From: Aestuariibius violaceus
GTDB taxonomy: Bacteria; Pseudomonadota; Alphaproteobacteria; Rhodobacterales; Rhodobacteraceae
Direction of reading: 5' to 3'
Assembly (NCBI RefSeq): GCF_040779325.2
Contig: NZ_JBFONT020000001.1
Coordinates: 248,001 to 312,000 of the forward strand
Length of the DNA stretch: 64,000 nucleotides
Shown here piece after piece: positions 1 to 8,861 of the stretch. Both the position numbers and the translations under genes were made by a program. Below the pieces are notes generated by a model. The model did not search any database and was not told the DNA's origin. It worked only from the letters and a program-made list of their open reading frames with translations. Position 1 is the stretch's first letter; every line of letters begins with the position of its first letter.

Positions 1-186
1 GACCTCGACCTCTTCGACGGCGAAGGCGGAGAGCCCTACATCCTCGCCGTCCGGAACCACGATCTCCTCACCGTCACTATCCCGGAAAAAGAAGGCGACC
101 GGTCAAACTATATCCCCGTGCGGAACGAAAAGGCCCTGCAACGCATCGATCCGTTCTGGAGCGCTAAGCCGGCGATGCAGTCCTGA
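1..186 (+). CDS. 3' end of an unidentified gene (partial)
   Basis: An open frame runs from the first base to a TGA at 184-186 and gives 61 residues ending in FWSAKPAMQS. It begins outside the window. The visible part is acidic at first (DLDLFDGEGGEPY) and then has beta-rich stretches (YILAVRNHDLLTV). I do not recognise the family. The stop lies 4 bp from the stop of the converging glycosyltransferase gene, which supports a real gene end. Function unknown. Confidence 0.6.
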   Translation, partial: DLDLFDGEGGEPYILAVRNHDLLTVTIPEKEGDRSNYIPVRNEKALQRIDPFWSAKPAMQS

Positions 187-190
187 CCAC

Positions 191-1288
191 TCAGGCCCAA
201 TCCGTCGCGTCCAGAAGCGCCGCCGCCTCCGCATCCGGCACCCCCCGCACCGGGCGGTTCCGCGCATTCCCCTTCCAGTCGGTCGAAATCCCCCGGCAAT
301 GAAGGTATCCCGCCGCCCCGCTGACGCTCCCGACGGATGGCAGCCCTTCCAGGTCGTGCACGTCCCAGCTGCGGCGCCCAAAGAAACTCTGCGGGCGGAT
401 GCAGTATTTCGTGGGGCAGTCCGGGTCCTTCGCCCGCCGGAACCGGTGGTCCCGGTGCCGGAACGGCCCCGCCTGCCCCTTCTCCGGCGTCATCCAGCGC
501 CCCGCAAACCGCACCAGCCCCAGCCGGCTCTCGGCCGCCATATCGAAGATCCGCGCGTCCTGGCTCCACACCAGCTCGTCGATATCGCATTGCAGCACCG
601 CCCGCGCCCGCCCCAGGAACCGCAGCCGCGCGATGTTCAAAAGCGCCGTCTGCAGGAACTTCGTCCGCCGCGCATAGGGCGGCTTGCCGCGCGGCCCGTA
701 GGGAAAGGGCGCCGGCACCACCACCGCGCGCCGCACGCCCGCCCGGGCCAGCGCCGCCGCGGCCTCCTCGGGCGGCACCCGCACCGATCCGTTGTCGAAC
801 AGCAGCACCCCTGCCAGCCCGTGATGCTGCACGTGGAACCGCGCGAAATCCTCGATCCAGACCGGATCGTTGTCCTTCGTGATCGCCACATGGGCGTTCA
901 TCCCGGCGAACAGCCCCGTTTCATCCCGTGACACCGCCGACCCGAACCGCTGCCCGTCGGCCTCCAGCGACACGACCAGCCCGGACCCCGCCAGCTCCAC
1001 CACGTCATGCCGCCGGTACCGTCGCACCCGCCGCACCGGCACTGCGCGGCCATCCACCGTGAACTGCCCCGCCCGCACCAGCCGCCCCAGCGACCCCAGC
1101 TTGGGGCAGATCAGCAGCGTCTGCCCGCCCACGGCAACGGCGTCGTACCACAGCGTTTCCGCATCGAACGCGGCCTCGTAGCCCTCCGTCCGATACCGCT
1201 CCGGCACCGGGATCGCGCGCGAAAACCCCGTCCCCGTCACACGCGCGCTCGCCAGTTGCGGCGCGATCCTGTCCCCCATGTCACTCAT
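191..1288 (-). CDS. glycosyltransferase, family 2/92-like
   Basis: About 365 residues. The middle reads HVAITKDNDPVWIEDFARFH followed by HHGLAGVLLFDNGS, the usual pattern of GT92/GT2-like proteins (start of the Rossmann-like domain, then a 'neutral description of a person or site' strand). QCDIDELVW supplies the DxD-type metal and sugar-nucleotide motif. A conserved-looking C-terminal part contains GYLHCRG and DWKGNARN. I start at the ATG of MSDMGDR rather than the upstream in-frame codon because the extra 12 residues look non-coding. Probably transfers a sugar to a surface polysaccharide or glycan; acceptor unknown. It stands alone and is divergent from the two-component genes. Confidence 0.75.
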   Translation of the reverse strand: MSDMGDRIAPQLASARVTGTGFSRAIPVPERYRTEGYEAAFDAETLWYDAVAVGGQTLLICPKLGSLGRLVRAGQFTVDGRAVPVRRVRRYRRHDVVELAGSGLVVSLEADGQRFGSAVSRDETGLFAGMNAHVAITKDNDPVWIEDFARFHVQHHGLAGVLLFDNGSVRVPPEEAAAALARAGVRRAVVVPAPFPYGPRGKPPYARRTKFLQTALLNIARLRFLGRARAVLQCDIDELVWSQDARIFDMAAESRLGLVRFAGRWMTPEKGQAGPFRHRDHRFRRAKDPDCPTKYCIRPQSFFGRRSWDVHDLEGLPSVGSVSGAAGYLHCRGISTDWKGNARNRPVRGVPDAEAAALLDATDWA

Positions 1289-1406
1289 CTCCGCGCCGGT
1301 AGCACGCCTGCACGGAATTTGCACATATGCTCAGCCACCACCCGTCAAATCCTCATCTACTTCCGTCCCCGCGCGATCCGCGCCAATCTACGCCAAAGAA
1401 AAGGAC

Positions 1407-2093
1407 ATGGGGCAGATGACGGAAATCCTGATCGCAGACGACGATCCCTCGATCCGCGACCTGTTGCGCATCGCGCTGGAAGAGGCCGGTTTCGCCGCCT
1501 TCGAAGCCGCCGATGGCGAGGCCGCGCTGGAGCTTGGCCGCAGCGGACGCGCCGCGCTCATCATCCTCGATATCGGCATGCCCGAACGCGACGGGCTCGA
1601 GGTGTGCCGCGAGATCCGCAAGACCTCCGACGTGCCGATCCTGTTTCTCACCGCCCGCCAGGACGAGATCGACCGCATCCTCGGGCTCGAGATCGGCGCC
1701 GACGACTACGTCACCAAACCCTTCTCCCCGCGCGAACTGGTCGCCCGCGTCAAGGCGATCCTCAAGCGCACCCAGCCCGCCGCGGCCAATGCCACGCTCC
1801 GCCGCGGCCGCCTCGCCCTCGACCCCGATCGCCACCTGTGCGAGATCGCGGGCGAGGCGGTGCCGCTCACCGCCCGCGAGATGGAGATCCTGTCCCGCCT
1901 GATGACCCGCCCCGACCACGTCCTGTCGCGGCCCCAACTGGTCGACGCCGTCTACGGCACGAACATCCATGTCAGCGACCGCACGCTCGACAGCCACCTG
2001 CGCAACCTGCGCGGCAAGCTCGAAGCGGCGGGCTGCATCGACGCCATCGAAACCGTCCACGGCGTCGGCATCCGGATGGGCCCGTGTCGCTAA
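1407..2093 (+). CDS. OmpR-family response regulator
   Basis: 228 residues. Receiver domain at about 5-120 with the acidic pocket DDD (11-13), phospho-acceptor Asp55 in LIILDIGMPERDG, the T in FLTARQ and Lys104 in DDYVTKPF. A winged-helix DNA-binding domain follows (about 130-225: VPLTAREMEILSRLM, then VSDRTLDSHLRNLRGKL). The start at 1407 has an AAGGAC upstream and gives the standard N-terminus; earlier in-frame codons add a non-homologous leader. The sensor kinase starts inside its last codons (10-bp overlap), so the pair is translationally coupled. It looks like the CreB type, but the regulon is unknown. Confidence 0.93.
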   Translation: MGQMTEILIADDDPSIRDLLRIALEEAGFAAFEAADGEAALELGRSGRAALIILDIGMPERDGLEVCREIRKTSDVPILFLTARQDEIDRILGLEIGADDYVTKPFSPRELVARVKAILKRTQPAAANATLRRGRLALDPDRHLCEIAGEAVPLTAREMEILSRLMTRPDHVLSRPQLVDAVYGTNIHVSDRTLDSHLRNLRGKLEAAGCIDAIETVHGVGIRMGPCR

Positions 2094-3034
2094 AGAACGG
2101 GCCCGCCGGGCGCATCCGCGTCAAATGGCGCCCGTCGCTCGGCCTCGTCGTCGGCGGCACCCTCCTCATCGTCCTCGGCCTGCCCTTCGCGGGCCTCTTC
2201 GCCGCGCGCCTCTTCGACCCGCCGATGACCTGGCCCAAGGCCTGGGCCGTCCTCGGCACGGTCACGGCGGTCACGGCGATTCTCGGCTTCCTCCTCTGGC
2301 GCCTCCTCGTCCGCCCGATCCGCGACCTAGCCGCAAAGGCCGCCGAGATCGAGGCCGGCGGCCCCGTCACCCCGCTCGACCATTACGGCACCTCCGAACT
2401 GCGCGACCTCGGCGCCGCCGTCCTGCGCATGGGCGAGGTGCTGCAGAACCGCGAGGCCACGATCCGCGCCTATACCGATCACGTGACGCACGAGTTGAAA
2501 TCGCCGCTCACCGCCGTCGCCGGCGCCGCCGAACTGCTCGAAGGCGATCCCGGCCCCACGACCCGCACCCGGCTGGCCGCGCGGATCGGCGAGGCGGCCG
2601 ACCGCATGACCCGCCTCGTCGAGGCCCAGCGCGACTGGGCCCGCGCGACTGAGGCCGCCCGCGGCACCGCGACGCTCTCCCAGGCAACGGCCGGCCTCGC
2701 CCTGCCCATCGATGTGACGCAGGACGGCACCGTGCCGCTCTCGCCCGAGGCGCTGCATGTCGTCCTCCTCCACCTCGCCCGCAACGCGGCCGAGGCCGGG
2801 GCGACCCGTCTGCAAGCCACCGCAACCGAGGACGGCCTGAGCGTCACCGACGACGGCCCCGGCATCTCCAACGGCAATCGCGGCCGCATCTTCGACCCCT
2901 ACTTCACCACCCGCCGCGACAGCGGAGGCACCGGCATGGGCCTCGCCATCCTCCGCCGCCTGATCGAGGCCCAGGGCGGCCGCATCGACCACCACCCGAC
3001 GGATAAGGGCGCGCGGTTCGACGTTACGTTCTGA
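2084..3034 (+). CDS. sensor histidine kinase
   Basis: 316 residues from a GTG start that overlaps the response-regulator stop. Two membrane helices (about 20-43 and 54-76) are separated by only about ten residues, so there is almost no periplasmic sensor. A HAMP linker follows (about 77-125), then the H-box with His136 in DHVTHELKSPLTAV, an N-box (HLARNAAEAGA), DDGPGI, DPYFTT and GGTGMGLAI of the ATPase domain. All catalytic motifs are intact. With so small an extracytoplasmic loop it probably senses a membrane or intracellular signal. It acts with the preceding regulator. Confidence 0.92.
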   Translation: MSLKNGPAGRIRVKWRPSLGLVVGGTLLIVLGLPFAGLFAARLFDPPMTWPKAWAVLGTVTAVTAILGFLLWRLLVRPIRDLAAKAAEIEAGGPVTPLDHYGTSELRDLGAAVLRMGEVLQNREATIRAYTDHVTHELKSPLTAVAGAAELLEGDPGPTTRTRLAARIGEAADRMTRLVEAQRDWARATEAARGTATLSQATAGLALPIDVTQDGTVPLSPEALHVVLLHLARNAAEAGATRLQATATEDGLSVTDDGPGISNGNRGRIFDPYFTTRRDSGGTGMGLAILRRLIEAQGGRIDHHPTDKGARFDVTF

Positions 3035-3064
3035 CGGACAGCCGATCGGCGAAGGCTCCGACAG

Positions 3065-3586
3065 CTATCCTCCGTCGAGGTTCTTCAAGGTACATTGGCG
3101 TGCCCTGATGCAGTCCAAAAGGGCCGCTCGATGGGCCGCTCCCTCGATCGGATAGACATATATCTGCGTATCGCCGATCCATGGCCCCTCGGGATCCGGC
3201 CGCCAGCCGCAAGAATACTGATACACTCCCATCAGAACACTTGGGCGTCCCACGAACACGAACAGATGTTCTTGCTCATAGTGCATCGGCGACGGACGAA
3301 AGTACCAGATCTCGGCAGGGAAGGACCCCCATCTGACCTTGGAAGATATGGGGCCTCTCCAACGGCCAGCTTCGAACACCAGCCCGGTGAAGACACCCTC
3401 TTCGGCTGTTCTCTGCGGGAATTCTCCGGTGAACTTGCCGATCCCCAGGACAATCTCATCACTATCGGTGACCGGTGTATCGATACCGTTCAGAAGCTCT
3501 TCTGTCGTCGGAGGTGGAAGGCACCTCAAAGCGTGCGCAGTCAATGGTAGCGTCAGGAGAAAAACCATGAAAAGCGAACGGAGCAT
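3065..3586 (-). CDS. small secreted hypothetical protein
   Basis: 173 residues with a clear Sec signal peptide (MLRSLFMVFLLTLPLTAHA, cleavage near residue 19-20). The mature part has four or more cysteines (LRCLPPP, YSCGW, LLDCI, ARQCTL), consistent with a disulfide-bonded periplasmic or surface protein. It ends in KNLDGG. No family recognised. It converges on the kinase gene with 30 bp between stops. The signal peptide and coherent codon use argue for a real gene. Confidence 0.7.
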   Translation of the reverse strand: MLRSLFMVFLLTLPLTAHALRCLPPPTTEELLNGIDTPVTDSDEIVLGIGKFTGEFPQRTAEEGVFTGLVFEAGRWRGPISSKVRWGSFPAEIWYFRPSPMHYEQEHLFVFVGRPSVLMGVYQYSCGWRPDPEGPWIGDTQIYVYPIEGAAHRAALLDCIRARQCTLKNLDGG

Positions 3587-4090
3587 TCAAGTCCTTCCAG
3601 AGTCATCAGCCACTGGCCCGGCCCGGTTCTTACAACCCCGTAGGGTGCGTGCTTGCACAGGCCTCTCACGAAGAACAATCCTGCCCATCTGCGTGATTGT
3701 CCACGCCGTTGCGCTGCACTGCAGCAGAACGGTCCGTTACTCGGCTGATTTCAGGTTTCCCCTCCGACCAAATGCCGACGTGATGCCGACCATATGCCGC
3801 ACAGCCAATTCTTCCCGAAAAACCAGCATTAACAAATGATTCGCAGCCAGACCGCGTTGCCGACCCGAAACCTGCCCGAACCGCCCCTTAACGATCACTC
3901 AGGATCTGTGACGACTCACAGGTTTCCCAAAGGCGCCGTCCCACCCGATCCGCTCGAAGCGGCACGTCGACCACACCAGGCGCTTTCGATCAAAGTCCTT
4001 CAAGCATGAAATTTTATACTGGAAGCATTTCCATAGCGGTGTAGCGTGATGGGCGGGGATGTCGTGTGCGCAGCGGTTGGGAGATACGCC
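3587..4090. other. intergenic region, no gene recognised
   Basis: About 500 bp between the secreted protein and the first monooxygenase. The middle (3708-3925) is one copy of a long direct repeat described separately. Near the monooxygenase start there are two small inverted repeats: TTCA/TGAA around 3999-4010 with an AAATTTCATGC-like string on the minus strand, and TGGAA-GCAT-TTCCA at 4020-4033. Either could be an operator; neither is proven. No convincing reading frame is present. Confidence 0.5.
3708..3925. repeat. long diverged direct repeat, copy A
   Basis: This segment aligns with 47706-47923 in the same orientation over about 218 bp with only single-base gaps. Best blocks: 3758-3780 (22 of 23 identical), 3829-3849 (18 of 21) and 3899-3925 (26 of 27). 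Spacing between blocks is the same to within one base; the weaker stretch 3829-3898 is 47 of 70. In the other copy the terminal block covers the last codons and stop of fabI; here the same AACCTGTGA string (minus strand) is attached to no gene. Alignment was done by eye. Confidence 0.85.
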
Positions 4091-5629
4091 ATGGTACTGG
4101 TAAACAGGAAGAAAGTCGCGGTGATCGGCGGCGGTGTCAGTGGCCTCGCGGCGGCGAAGGCTTTTGCCGAGAAGGGCCATGACGTCACCGCGTTCGAGCG
4201 CAGCCATGACCTGGGCGGCGTGTGGGAACCCTCGCGCTCCTACCCCGACGTGCAGACCCAATCGCCGAAGGATCTCTACAGCTTCACCGACCACCCAATG
4301 CCGGACGATTACCCGGAATGGCCCAAAGGCCCGCAGGTCCATGCCTACCTGCATTCCTATGCCGAAAAGCACGACCTCCATAAGCTCTTTCATTTGAAGA
4401 CCAACGTCGCCCTGATGGACCGCAAAGACGGTCAGGACGGCTGGACGCTGACCCTGGAGAAAGACGGCAAACGGTGGGAGGAACACTTTGATTTCATTGC
4501 TGTCGGGACAGGCCAGTTCTCCGACAAGAACACCCTTTCCCACCCCGGACAGGAGGCGTTCACGGCCGCCGGAGGCCAGGTCATGCACTCCTCGGAATAC
4601 ACCGACAGCGGGATGGCAGAGGGAAAGAATGTGCTGGTCCTCGGCGGCTCCAAATCAGCCACAGACATCGCCGTGAACGCGGCCAGGAGCGGGGCCAAAT
4701 CCGTCCACCTCGTCTATCGCGACAACGTCTGGCGGATCCCTTATTTCGTGGGCGGCATCAACTTCAAACGGCTGCTCTACATGCGGGCGCAGGAGATGCA
4801 GTTCAACACCTGGGGCAAGGCACCCGCACAGCGCCTGATCGCCGCAGCGCTCAAGCCGCTCGTCTGGGCCAGTTTCCGCGGGCTCGAGACGCTGCTGAAG
4901 CTCCAGCTCAAGCTGAAAAAGTGGGACATGGTACCCGACGAGCCCATCGAGAAGACGGTCTCTTGCTCCGTGCCCATCGTCACGCCGGGCCTGTTCGAGG
5001 GGTTCGAGGACGGCACGATCAAGCCCGTGCGGGGCACGATCGACCACTACGAAGAAGGCCACGCCGTGCTGACCACGGGCGACCGGATGCCCTGTGATCT
5101 GTCGGTGCTCGCAGTGGGCTGGAAGCTGGGCGTGCCGTTCCTGGCCGAACGCTTCCGCGACAAGCTGATCGATGACGACGGGCAATATCGTGTCTACCGC
5201 CTTTCCGTGAACCCAGACCTGCCCGACATGGGGTTTGTCGGGTTCAACTCCAGCTTCTGCACCGTGCTGTCGGCCGAGATGATCGCCAACTGGCTGGTCC
5301 GCTTCGCCGACGGCAAGCTGAAGCGCCAGCCGACCGAGGCGCAGATGCTTGAAAACATCGACATGATGCTCGCCTGGAAGCGAACGGAGCGACCGGCGGC
5401 GCAGGTCTATGGCGGCCTCTGCTCCGCGCCCTTCCATTTCAAGCACTTCGACGAGCTTTTGGCCGATATGGGCGCGTGGAAACGGAGCCGTTCAAACCCG
5501 CTGGCCGAACATTTCTCCTATCCCCATGCGCCAGCCTACGGGGAATTCCTCAAGACGACACCCACGTACACCGTTGAAGCGGCTACTGTCGCAGACCTCG
5601 AAGAAAGAGTACCGGAGCCCGCGGAATGA
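4091..5629 (+). CDS. flavin-containing monooxygenase (class B)
   Basis: 512 residues. FAD fingerprint GGGVSG at 13-18, an FMO-type identifying region ending in GGQVMHSSEY (GxxxHxxxY; the usual first Phe is absent), and a second Rossmann motif VLVLGGSKSATDIA for NADPH. Such enzymes oxygenate soft nucleophiles (N or S) or do Baeyer-Villiger reactions; the substrate cannot be read here. The start at 4091 puts the dinucleotide motif at the usual distance and has GGGAGA upstream. The next flavoprotein starts within its stop codon (ATGA), so they form one operon, convergent with the cupin-Liv operon. Next to an aromatic-amine pathway it may act on an aromatic or indolic compound (inference). Confidence 0.88.
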   Translation: MVLVNRKKVAVIGGGVSGLAAAKAFAEKGHDVTAFERSHDLGGVWEPSRSYPDVQTQSPKDLYSFTDHPMPDDYPEWPKGPQVHAYLHSYAEKHDLHKLFHLKTNVALMDRKDGQDGWTLTLEKDGKRWEEHFDFIAVGTGQFSDKNTLSHPGQEAFTAAGGQVMHSSEYTDSGMAEGKNVLVLGGSKSATDIAVNAARSGAKSVHLVYRDNVWRIPYFVGGINFKRLLYMRAQEMQFNTWGKAPAQRLIAAALKPLVWASFRGLETLLKLQLKLKKWDMVPDEPIEKTVSCSVPIVTPGLFEGFEDGTIKPVRGTIDHYEEGHAVLTTGDRMPCDLSVLAVGWKLGVPFLAERFRDKLIDDDGQYRVYRLSVNPDLPDMGFVGFNSSFCTVLSAEMIANWLVRFADGKLKRQPTEAQMLENIDMMLAWKRTERPAAQVYGGLCSAPFHFKHFDELLADMGAWKRSRSNPLAEHFSYPHAPAYGEFLKTTPTYTVEAATVADLEERVPEPAE

Positions 5630-6861
5630 AAGTGCTGATTGCCGGCGGCGGGATCGGGGGGCTCACGCTGTCGCTGATGCTTCATGCCCGTGGCGTAGAA
5701 ACCCGCGTCTTCGAACAATCCCGTTCGATCGGCGAACTCGGTGTCGGGATCAACACACTGCCGCACGCCATCGCAGAGCTGGACGAACTGGGCCTGCTGC
5801 CCGCACTCGACGCGGTCGCGCTGCGCACAAGGCGTCTGATCTACAAAACAGCCCAGGGCCTCGACATCGTGGCCCAGCCGCGTGGCGCATGGGCAGGTTT
5901 CTCCGCGCCGCAATTCTCGATCCATCGGGGGCGGCTGCAGGGCGTGATACACGACGCGGCGCGCGACCGGTTGGGGGAAGACGCGGTACAGACCGACCGG
6001 CGCCTGATCTCGTTCGAAGAGACAAACAGCAGCGTGACTGCCACCTTCGCCTCCCGCAATGGTACCACGTTTGAAGAATCCGGGGACGTGCTGATTGGTG
6101 CCGACGGTATTCATTCCACCATCCGCACCCATTACTATCCTGACCAGGGTCCGCCCTCTTGGAACGGCGTCCTGATGTGGCGCGGCGCAGCGTGGTGGCC
6201 GCGGTTTCTCGATGGGGCGAGCATGATCGTAGCGGGCGGCATGTCCCGCAAGCTGGTCCTCTACCCCATAGCACACGACCCGGAACGGCCGGGGGAAGCG
6301 CTGACCAACTGGGTTATCTGCGCCAAACTCGGCGACGGTAACACGCCGATACCAGGCCGGGACGACTGGTCGCGCCGCGCGCCGGTTGAGGAGGCGCTTG
6401 GGATGGCCGAGGGGCATCTTTCGATCCCCGAGACCGACATCTTTGCCCTGATCCGCGCGACATCCGAGATCTTTGTCTACCCGATGTGCGACCGTGACGC
6501 GCTTCCCCGTTGGTCGCATGGACGCGTGACGCTTCTGGGGGACGCGGCGCACCCGATGTACCCGGTCGGCTCCAACGGCGCGAGCCAGGCAATCCTCGAC
6601 GCGCGCGACCTCGCCGATCGGCTGGCGGAGGGGGGCGATCCCATCAAAGCACTTGCCGACTATGACGCTGCACGCCGTCCGGCGACGGCAGCGATCGTTG
6701 ACTCCAATCGATCCGGCGGCCCTGAGCGGGTGATCGACTTCGTCGAGGCACGCGCGCCGGAGGGGTACTCCGACGTCAATGATGTTGCGACACCGGACGA
6801 GCTGCGTGCCATTGTCGGTGACTACGAGGATTTGGCCGGGTTCTCCCGCGCGATGCACTAA
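5626..6861 (+). CDS. FAD-dependent aromatic monooxygenase (PHBH/salicylate hydroxylase type)
   Basis: 411 residues. FAD-binding GGGIGG at 7-12, DG motif (VLIGADGIHSTIR) and GD motif (VTLLGDAAHPMYPVGSNGAS), the three signatures of group A flavin monooxygenases. The GSNGASQAILDARDLA segment resembles the PhzS/salicylate-hydroxylase branch. It should hydroxylate an aromatic ring using NAD(P)H and O2; substrate unknown. Translationally coupled to the preceding FMO by ATGA. A 7-bp hairpin lies between its stop and the convergent cupin gene. Confidence 0.88.
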   Translation: MKVLIAGGGIGGLTLSLMLHARGVETRVFEQSRSIGELGVGINTLPHAIAELDELGLLPALDAVALRTRRLIYKTAQGLDIVAQPRGAWAGFSAPQFSIHRGRLQGVIHDAARDRLGEDAVQTDRRLISFEETNSSVTATFASRNGTTFEESGDVLIGADGIHSTIRTHYYPDQGPPSWNGVLMWRGAAWWPRFLDGASMIVAGGMSRKLVLYPIAHDPERPGEALTNWVICAKLGDGNTPIPGRDDWSRRAPVEEALGMAEGHLSIPETDIFALIRATSEIFVYPMCDRDALPRWSHGRVTLLGDAAHPMYPVGSNGASQAILDARDLADRLAEGGDPIKALADYDAARRPATAAIVDSNRSGGPERVIDFVEARAPEGYSDVNDVATPDELRAIVGDYEDLAGFSRAMH

Positions 6862-6904
6862 GTCCCGGAAGGTGCCTGCAACAAAGGCGAGAGAGCAGCG
6901 ATAA

Positions 6905-6927
6905 TTCGGCCTGCCCTCTCGGCCGAA
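6905..6927. terminator. hairpin between convergent operons
   Basis: TTCGGCC (6905-6911) and GGCCGAA (6921-6927) are perfect inverted arms around a 9-nt loop, placed between two converging stops. There is no long T run, so intrinsic termination is only probable. Confidence 0.5.
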
Positions 6928-6932
6928 CTGAC

Positions 6933-7373
6933 TCACTCAGGCGGCGGCAGGAAGTTCACATCGTGCGCGGCCGAAAGGCGCACCAATTCCTCGGGGTCGA
7001 TCACACCATCGAGCACACCAAACAGGTCGAAGAGCTTGCCCGCCGGAGCAACCCCGAAGGTGCAGCTGGCCGACACGCCCGAGCGGTTGAAGATTCCATG
7101 TGCGACGCCTTTAGGCATCCGCACCATGTCACCCGCCCCCGCGACATGCTTCTCGGCGCCGAACTCAACCTCCAGCTCACCGTCGAGCATGTAGATCCAC
7201 TCGTCTTGAAAGGGATGGATGTGCGGCGGCACGAAGGTGTCCGCGGGGATCGCCGCATGCCAAAGGAATGCGGCGTCGGAATGCAGCTTGGGTGTGTAGG
7301 TGTGGCCGACCACGTTCCAGGCTTTGCCGCCGAATGCCTCATCGGCTTTCGTCACACCGTGTTCGAGTTTCAT
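6933..7373 (-). CDS. single-domain cupin protein
   Basis: 146 residues. Cupin motif 1 is PPHIHPFQDEWIYMLDGE (two His and one Glu as metal ligands) and motif 2 is DMVRMPKGVAHGIFN with the third His. A small metal-binding beta-barrel protein; could be a dioxygenase, isomerase or sensor. It follows the LivF ATPase by 22 bp on the same strand, so it is probably the last gene of the Liv operon and may act on, or bind, the imported compound. It converges on the two flavin monooxygenases. Confidence 0.82.
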   Translation of the reverse strand: MKLEHGVTKADEAFGGKAWNVVGHTYTPKLHSDAAFLWHAAIPADTFVPPHIHPFQDEWIYMLDGELEVEFGAEKHVAGAGDMVRMPKGVAHGIFNRSGVSASCTFGVAPAGKLFDLFGVLDGVIDPEELVRLSAAHDVNFLPPPE

Positions 7374-7395
7374 GTCCCTTGCCTCCCTTCAGGTG

Positions 7396-8103
7396 TCATA
7401 GATGCAGATAGCGTTCGAGTTCGGCAGCCGGTACCGGGCCGCCATGGGCATCGGCGACCGTCGAGACGATCTCGCCCTTCTCGATCACGTAGTGCCGGTC
7501 GGCGAGCGCCGCGAGTGCGCCCACATTCTTATCGATCAAAAGGATTGCCTCGCCTTCGGCCTTCAGCACTCCCAGCCGCGACCAGATCTCCTCCCGGATC
7601 AGCGGGGCAAGGCCCTCGGTCGCCTCATCGAGCAGCAGCAGGCGGGGATTCGTCATCAGCGCCCGGCCGATTGCGACCATCTGCTGCTCGCCGCCCGAAA
7701 GCTGTGCGCCAAGGTTCTTGCGCCGCTCCTTCAGCCGCGGGAAGAACTTGAAGACTTCGGGCAGGGTCCAGCGGGCACGCCCATGTGGCGTCTTCGCCGC
7801 GGCGAGCAGGTTCTCTTCGACCGTCAAGGTGGGGAAGACTTGCCGACCTTCCGGTACCAGACCCACGCCCGCACGCCCGATCTCATAGGGCGGCCGGCCA
7901 GTCATGTCTTTGCCATCGATCATGACCTTGCCGCCCCACGGCTTGATCAAGCCCATGATCGCGCGAACCGTCGTCGTCTTGCCCATGCCATTGCGTCCCA
8001 GAAGGGTCACGACTTCACCCTCTGCGATCTCAAGGCTAATGCCATGCAGGACCTGCGCCGAGCCGTATCCGGCCTTCACTTCGTGAAGCGACAGGAGGGT
8101 CAT
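7396..8103 (-). CDS. livF: Liv-type ABC transporter ATPase (LivF family)
   Basis: 235 residues, the usual LivF length. Walker A GRNGMGKTT, signature QLSGGEQQMVAIGRAL and Walker B LLLLDEATEGL are present. It energises import with the second ATPase and two permeases encoded upstream. The start overlaps the LivG stop by four bases (ATGA). The name refers to the family; the adjacent aromatic-amine genes suggest an aromatic substrate rather than leucine (inference). Confidence 0.93.
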   Translation of the reverse strand: MTLLSLHEVKAGYGSAQVLHGISLEIAEGEVVTLLGRNGMGKTTTVRAIMGLIKPWGGKVMIDGKDMTGRPPYEIGRAGVGLVPEGRQVFPTLTVEENLLAAAKTPHGRARWTLPEVFKFFPRLKERRKNLGAQLSGGEQQMVAIGRALMTNPRLLLLDEATEGLAPLIREEIWSRLGVLKAEGEAILLIDKNVGALAALADRHYVIEKGEIVSTVADAHGGPVPAAELERYLHL

Positions 8104-8861
8104 TGGGCACTCACATGGTCATCGCCGAGATAGGCAGCACGGGCTTGCGGGTCATCGCGAACCTCGTCTGGCGTGCCAGTGGCCACGATGGCGCCAGCGA
8201 CGAGGACAGAGACCCGGTCCGCCATGCGGAAGACCGCCTCCATATCGTGCTCGATCAGCAGCATCGGATAGGCGGCCTTCAGTTCCAGCAGTGTCTGGGT
8301 CAGCGTCGCGCTTTCGGCCCGGCCCATGCCGGCCATCGGCTCATCAAGCAAGAGAGCGCGTGGTTCCCCGGCAATGGCGATCGCCAGTTCCAGCAAGCGC
8401 TTTTCGCCATGCGAAAGGGTACTGGCAACGATATCCGCACGTCGCGCAAGGCCGATGATGCCAAGCGCCTCCATCGCCTTGTCATTCAGCTCTGCCTCCC
8501 GTGCCGCGGGGCGCAAGAACCGGTAACTCGACCCGGCGCGCATCTGTGCCGCAAGGGCGACGTTTTCCAAAACGGTGAATTCGGGAAGGATCGATGTGAT
8601 CTGGAACGACCGTCCCAGGCCGGCCACGGCCCGCTCGGACTGCGAAAGGGCAGTGACATCCCGCCCCTCGAAGGAGATACGCCCTGCATCGGGTTGCAGC
8701 ACGCCCGAAATCTGGTGGATCAGCGTCGACTTGCCCGCGCCGTTCGGGCCGATCAGCGCATGGCACTCCCCCCGCCGCAGGTCGAGGTCGATCCCGTCGG
8801 TAACCACCAATGCGCCGAACGCTTTGCGAAGGCCTGACAGCTCAAGGACGACCTCACTCAT
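8100..8861 (-). CDS. livG: Liv-type ABC transporter ATPase (LivG family)
   Basis: 253 residues. Walker A GPNGAGKSTL, a slightly divergent signature STLSHGEKRLLELAIAIA (LSHGE as common in LivG) and Walker B ALLLDEPMAGM, followed by the C-terminal LivG-type tail ending in GDDHVSAQ. Overlaps LivF downstream and LivM upstream by four bases each. Confidence 0.93.
   Translation of the reverse strand: MSEVVLELSGLRKAFGALVVTDGIDLDLRRGECHALIGPNGAGKSTLIHQISGVLQPDAGRISFEGRDVTALSQSERAVAGLGRSFQITSILPEFTVLENVALAAQMRAGSSYRFLRPAAREAELNDKAMEALGIIGLARRADIVASTLSHGEKRLLELAIAIAGEPRALLLDEPMAGMGRAESATLTQTLLELKAAYPMLLIEHDMEAVFRMADRVSVLVAGAIVATGTPDEVRDDPQARAAYLGDDHVSAQ

Noticed and set aside
6933..7373. 3-hydroxyanthranilate 3,4-dioxygenase
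   Set aside because: Although a cupin near tryptophan-pathway genes, it has a single short barrel and lacks the C-terminal CxxC rubredoxin-like metal site typical of bacterial NbaC/HaaO.
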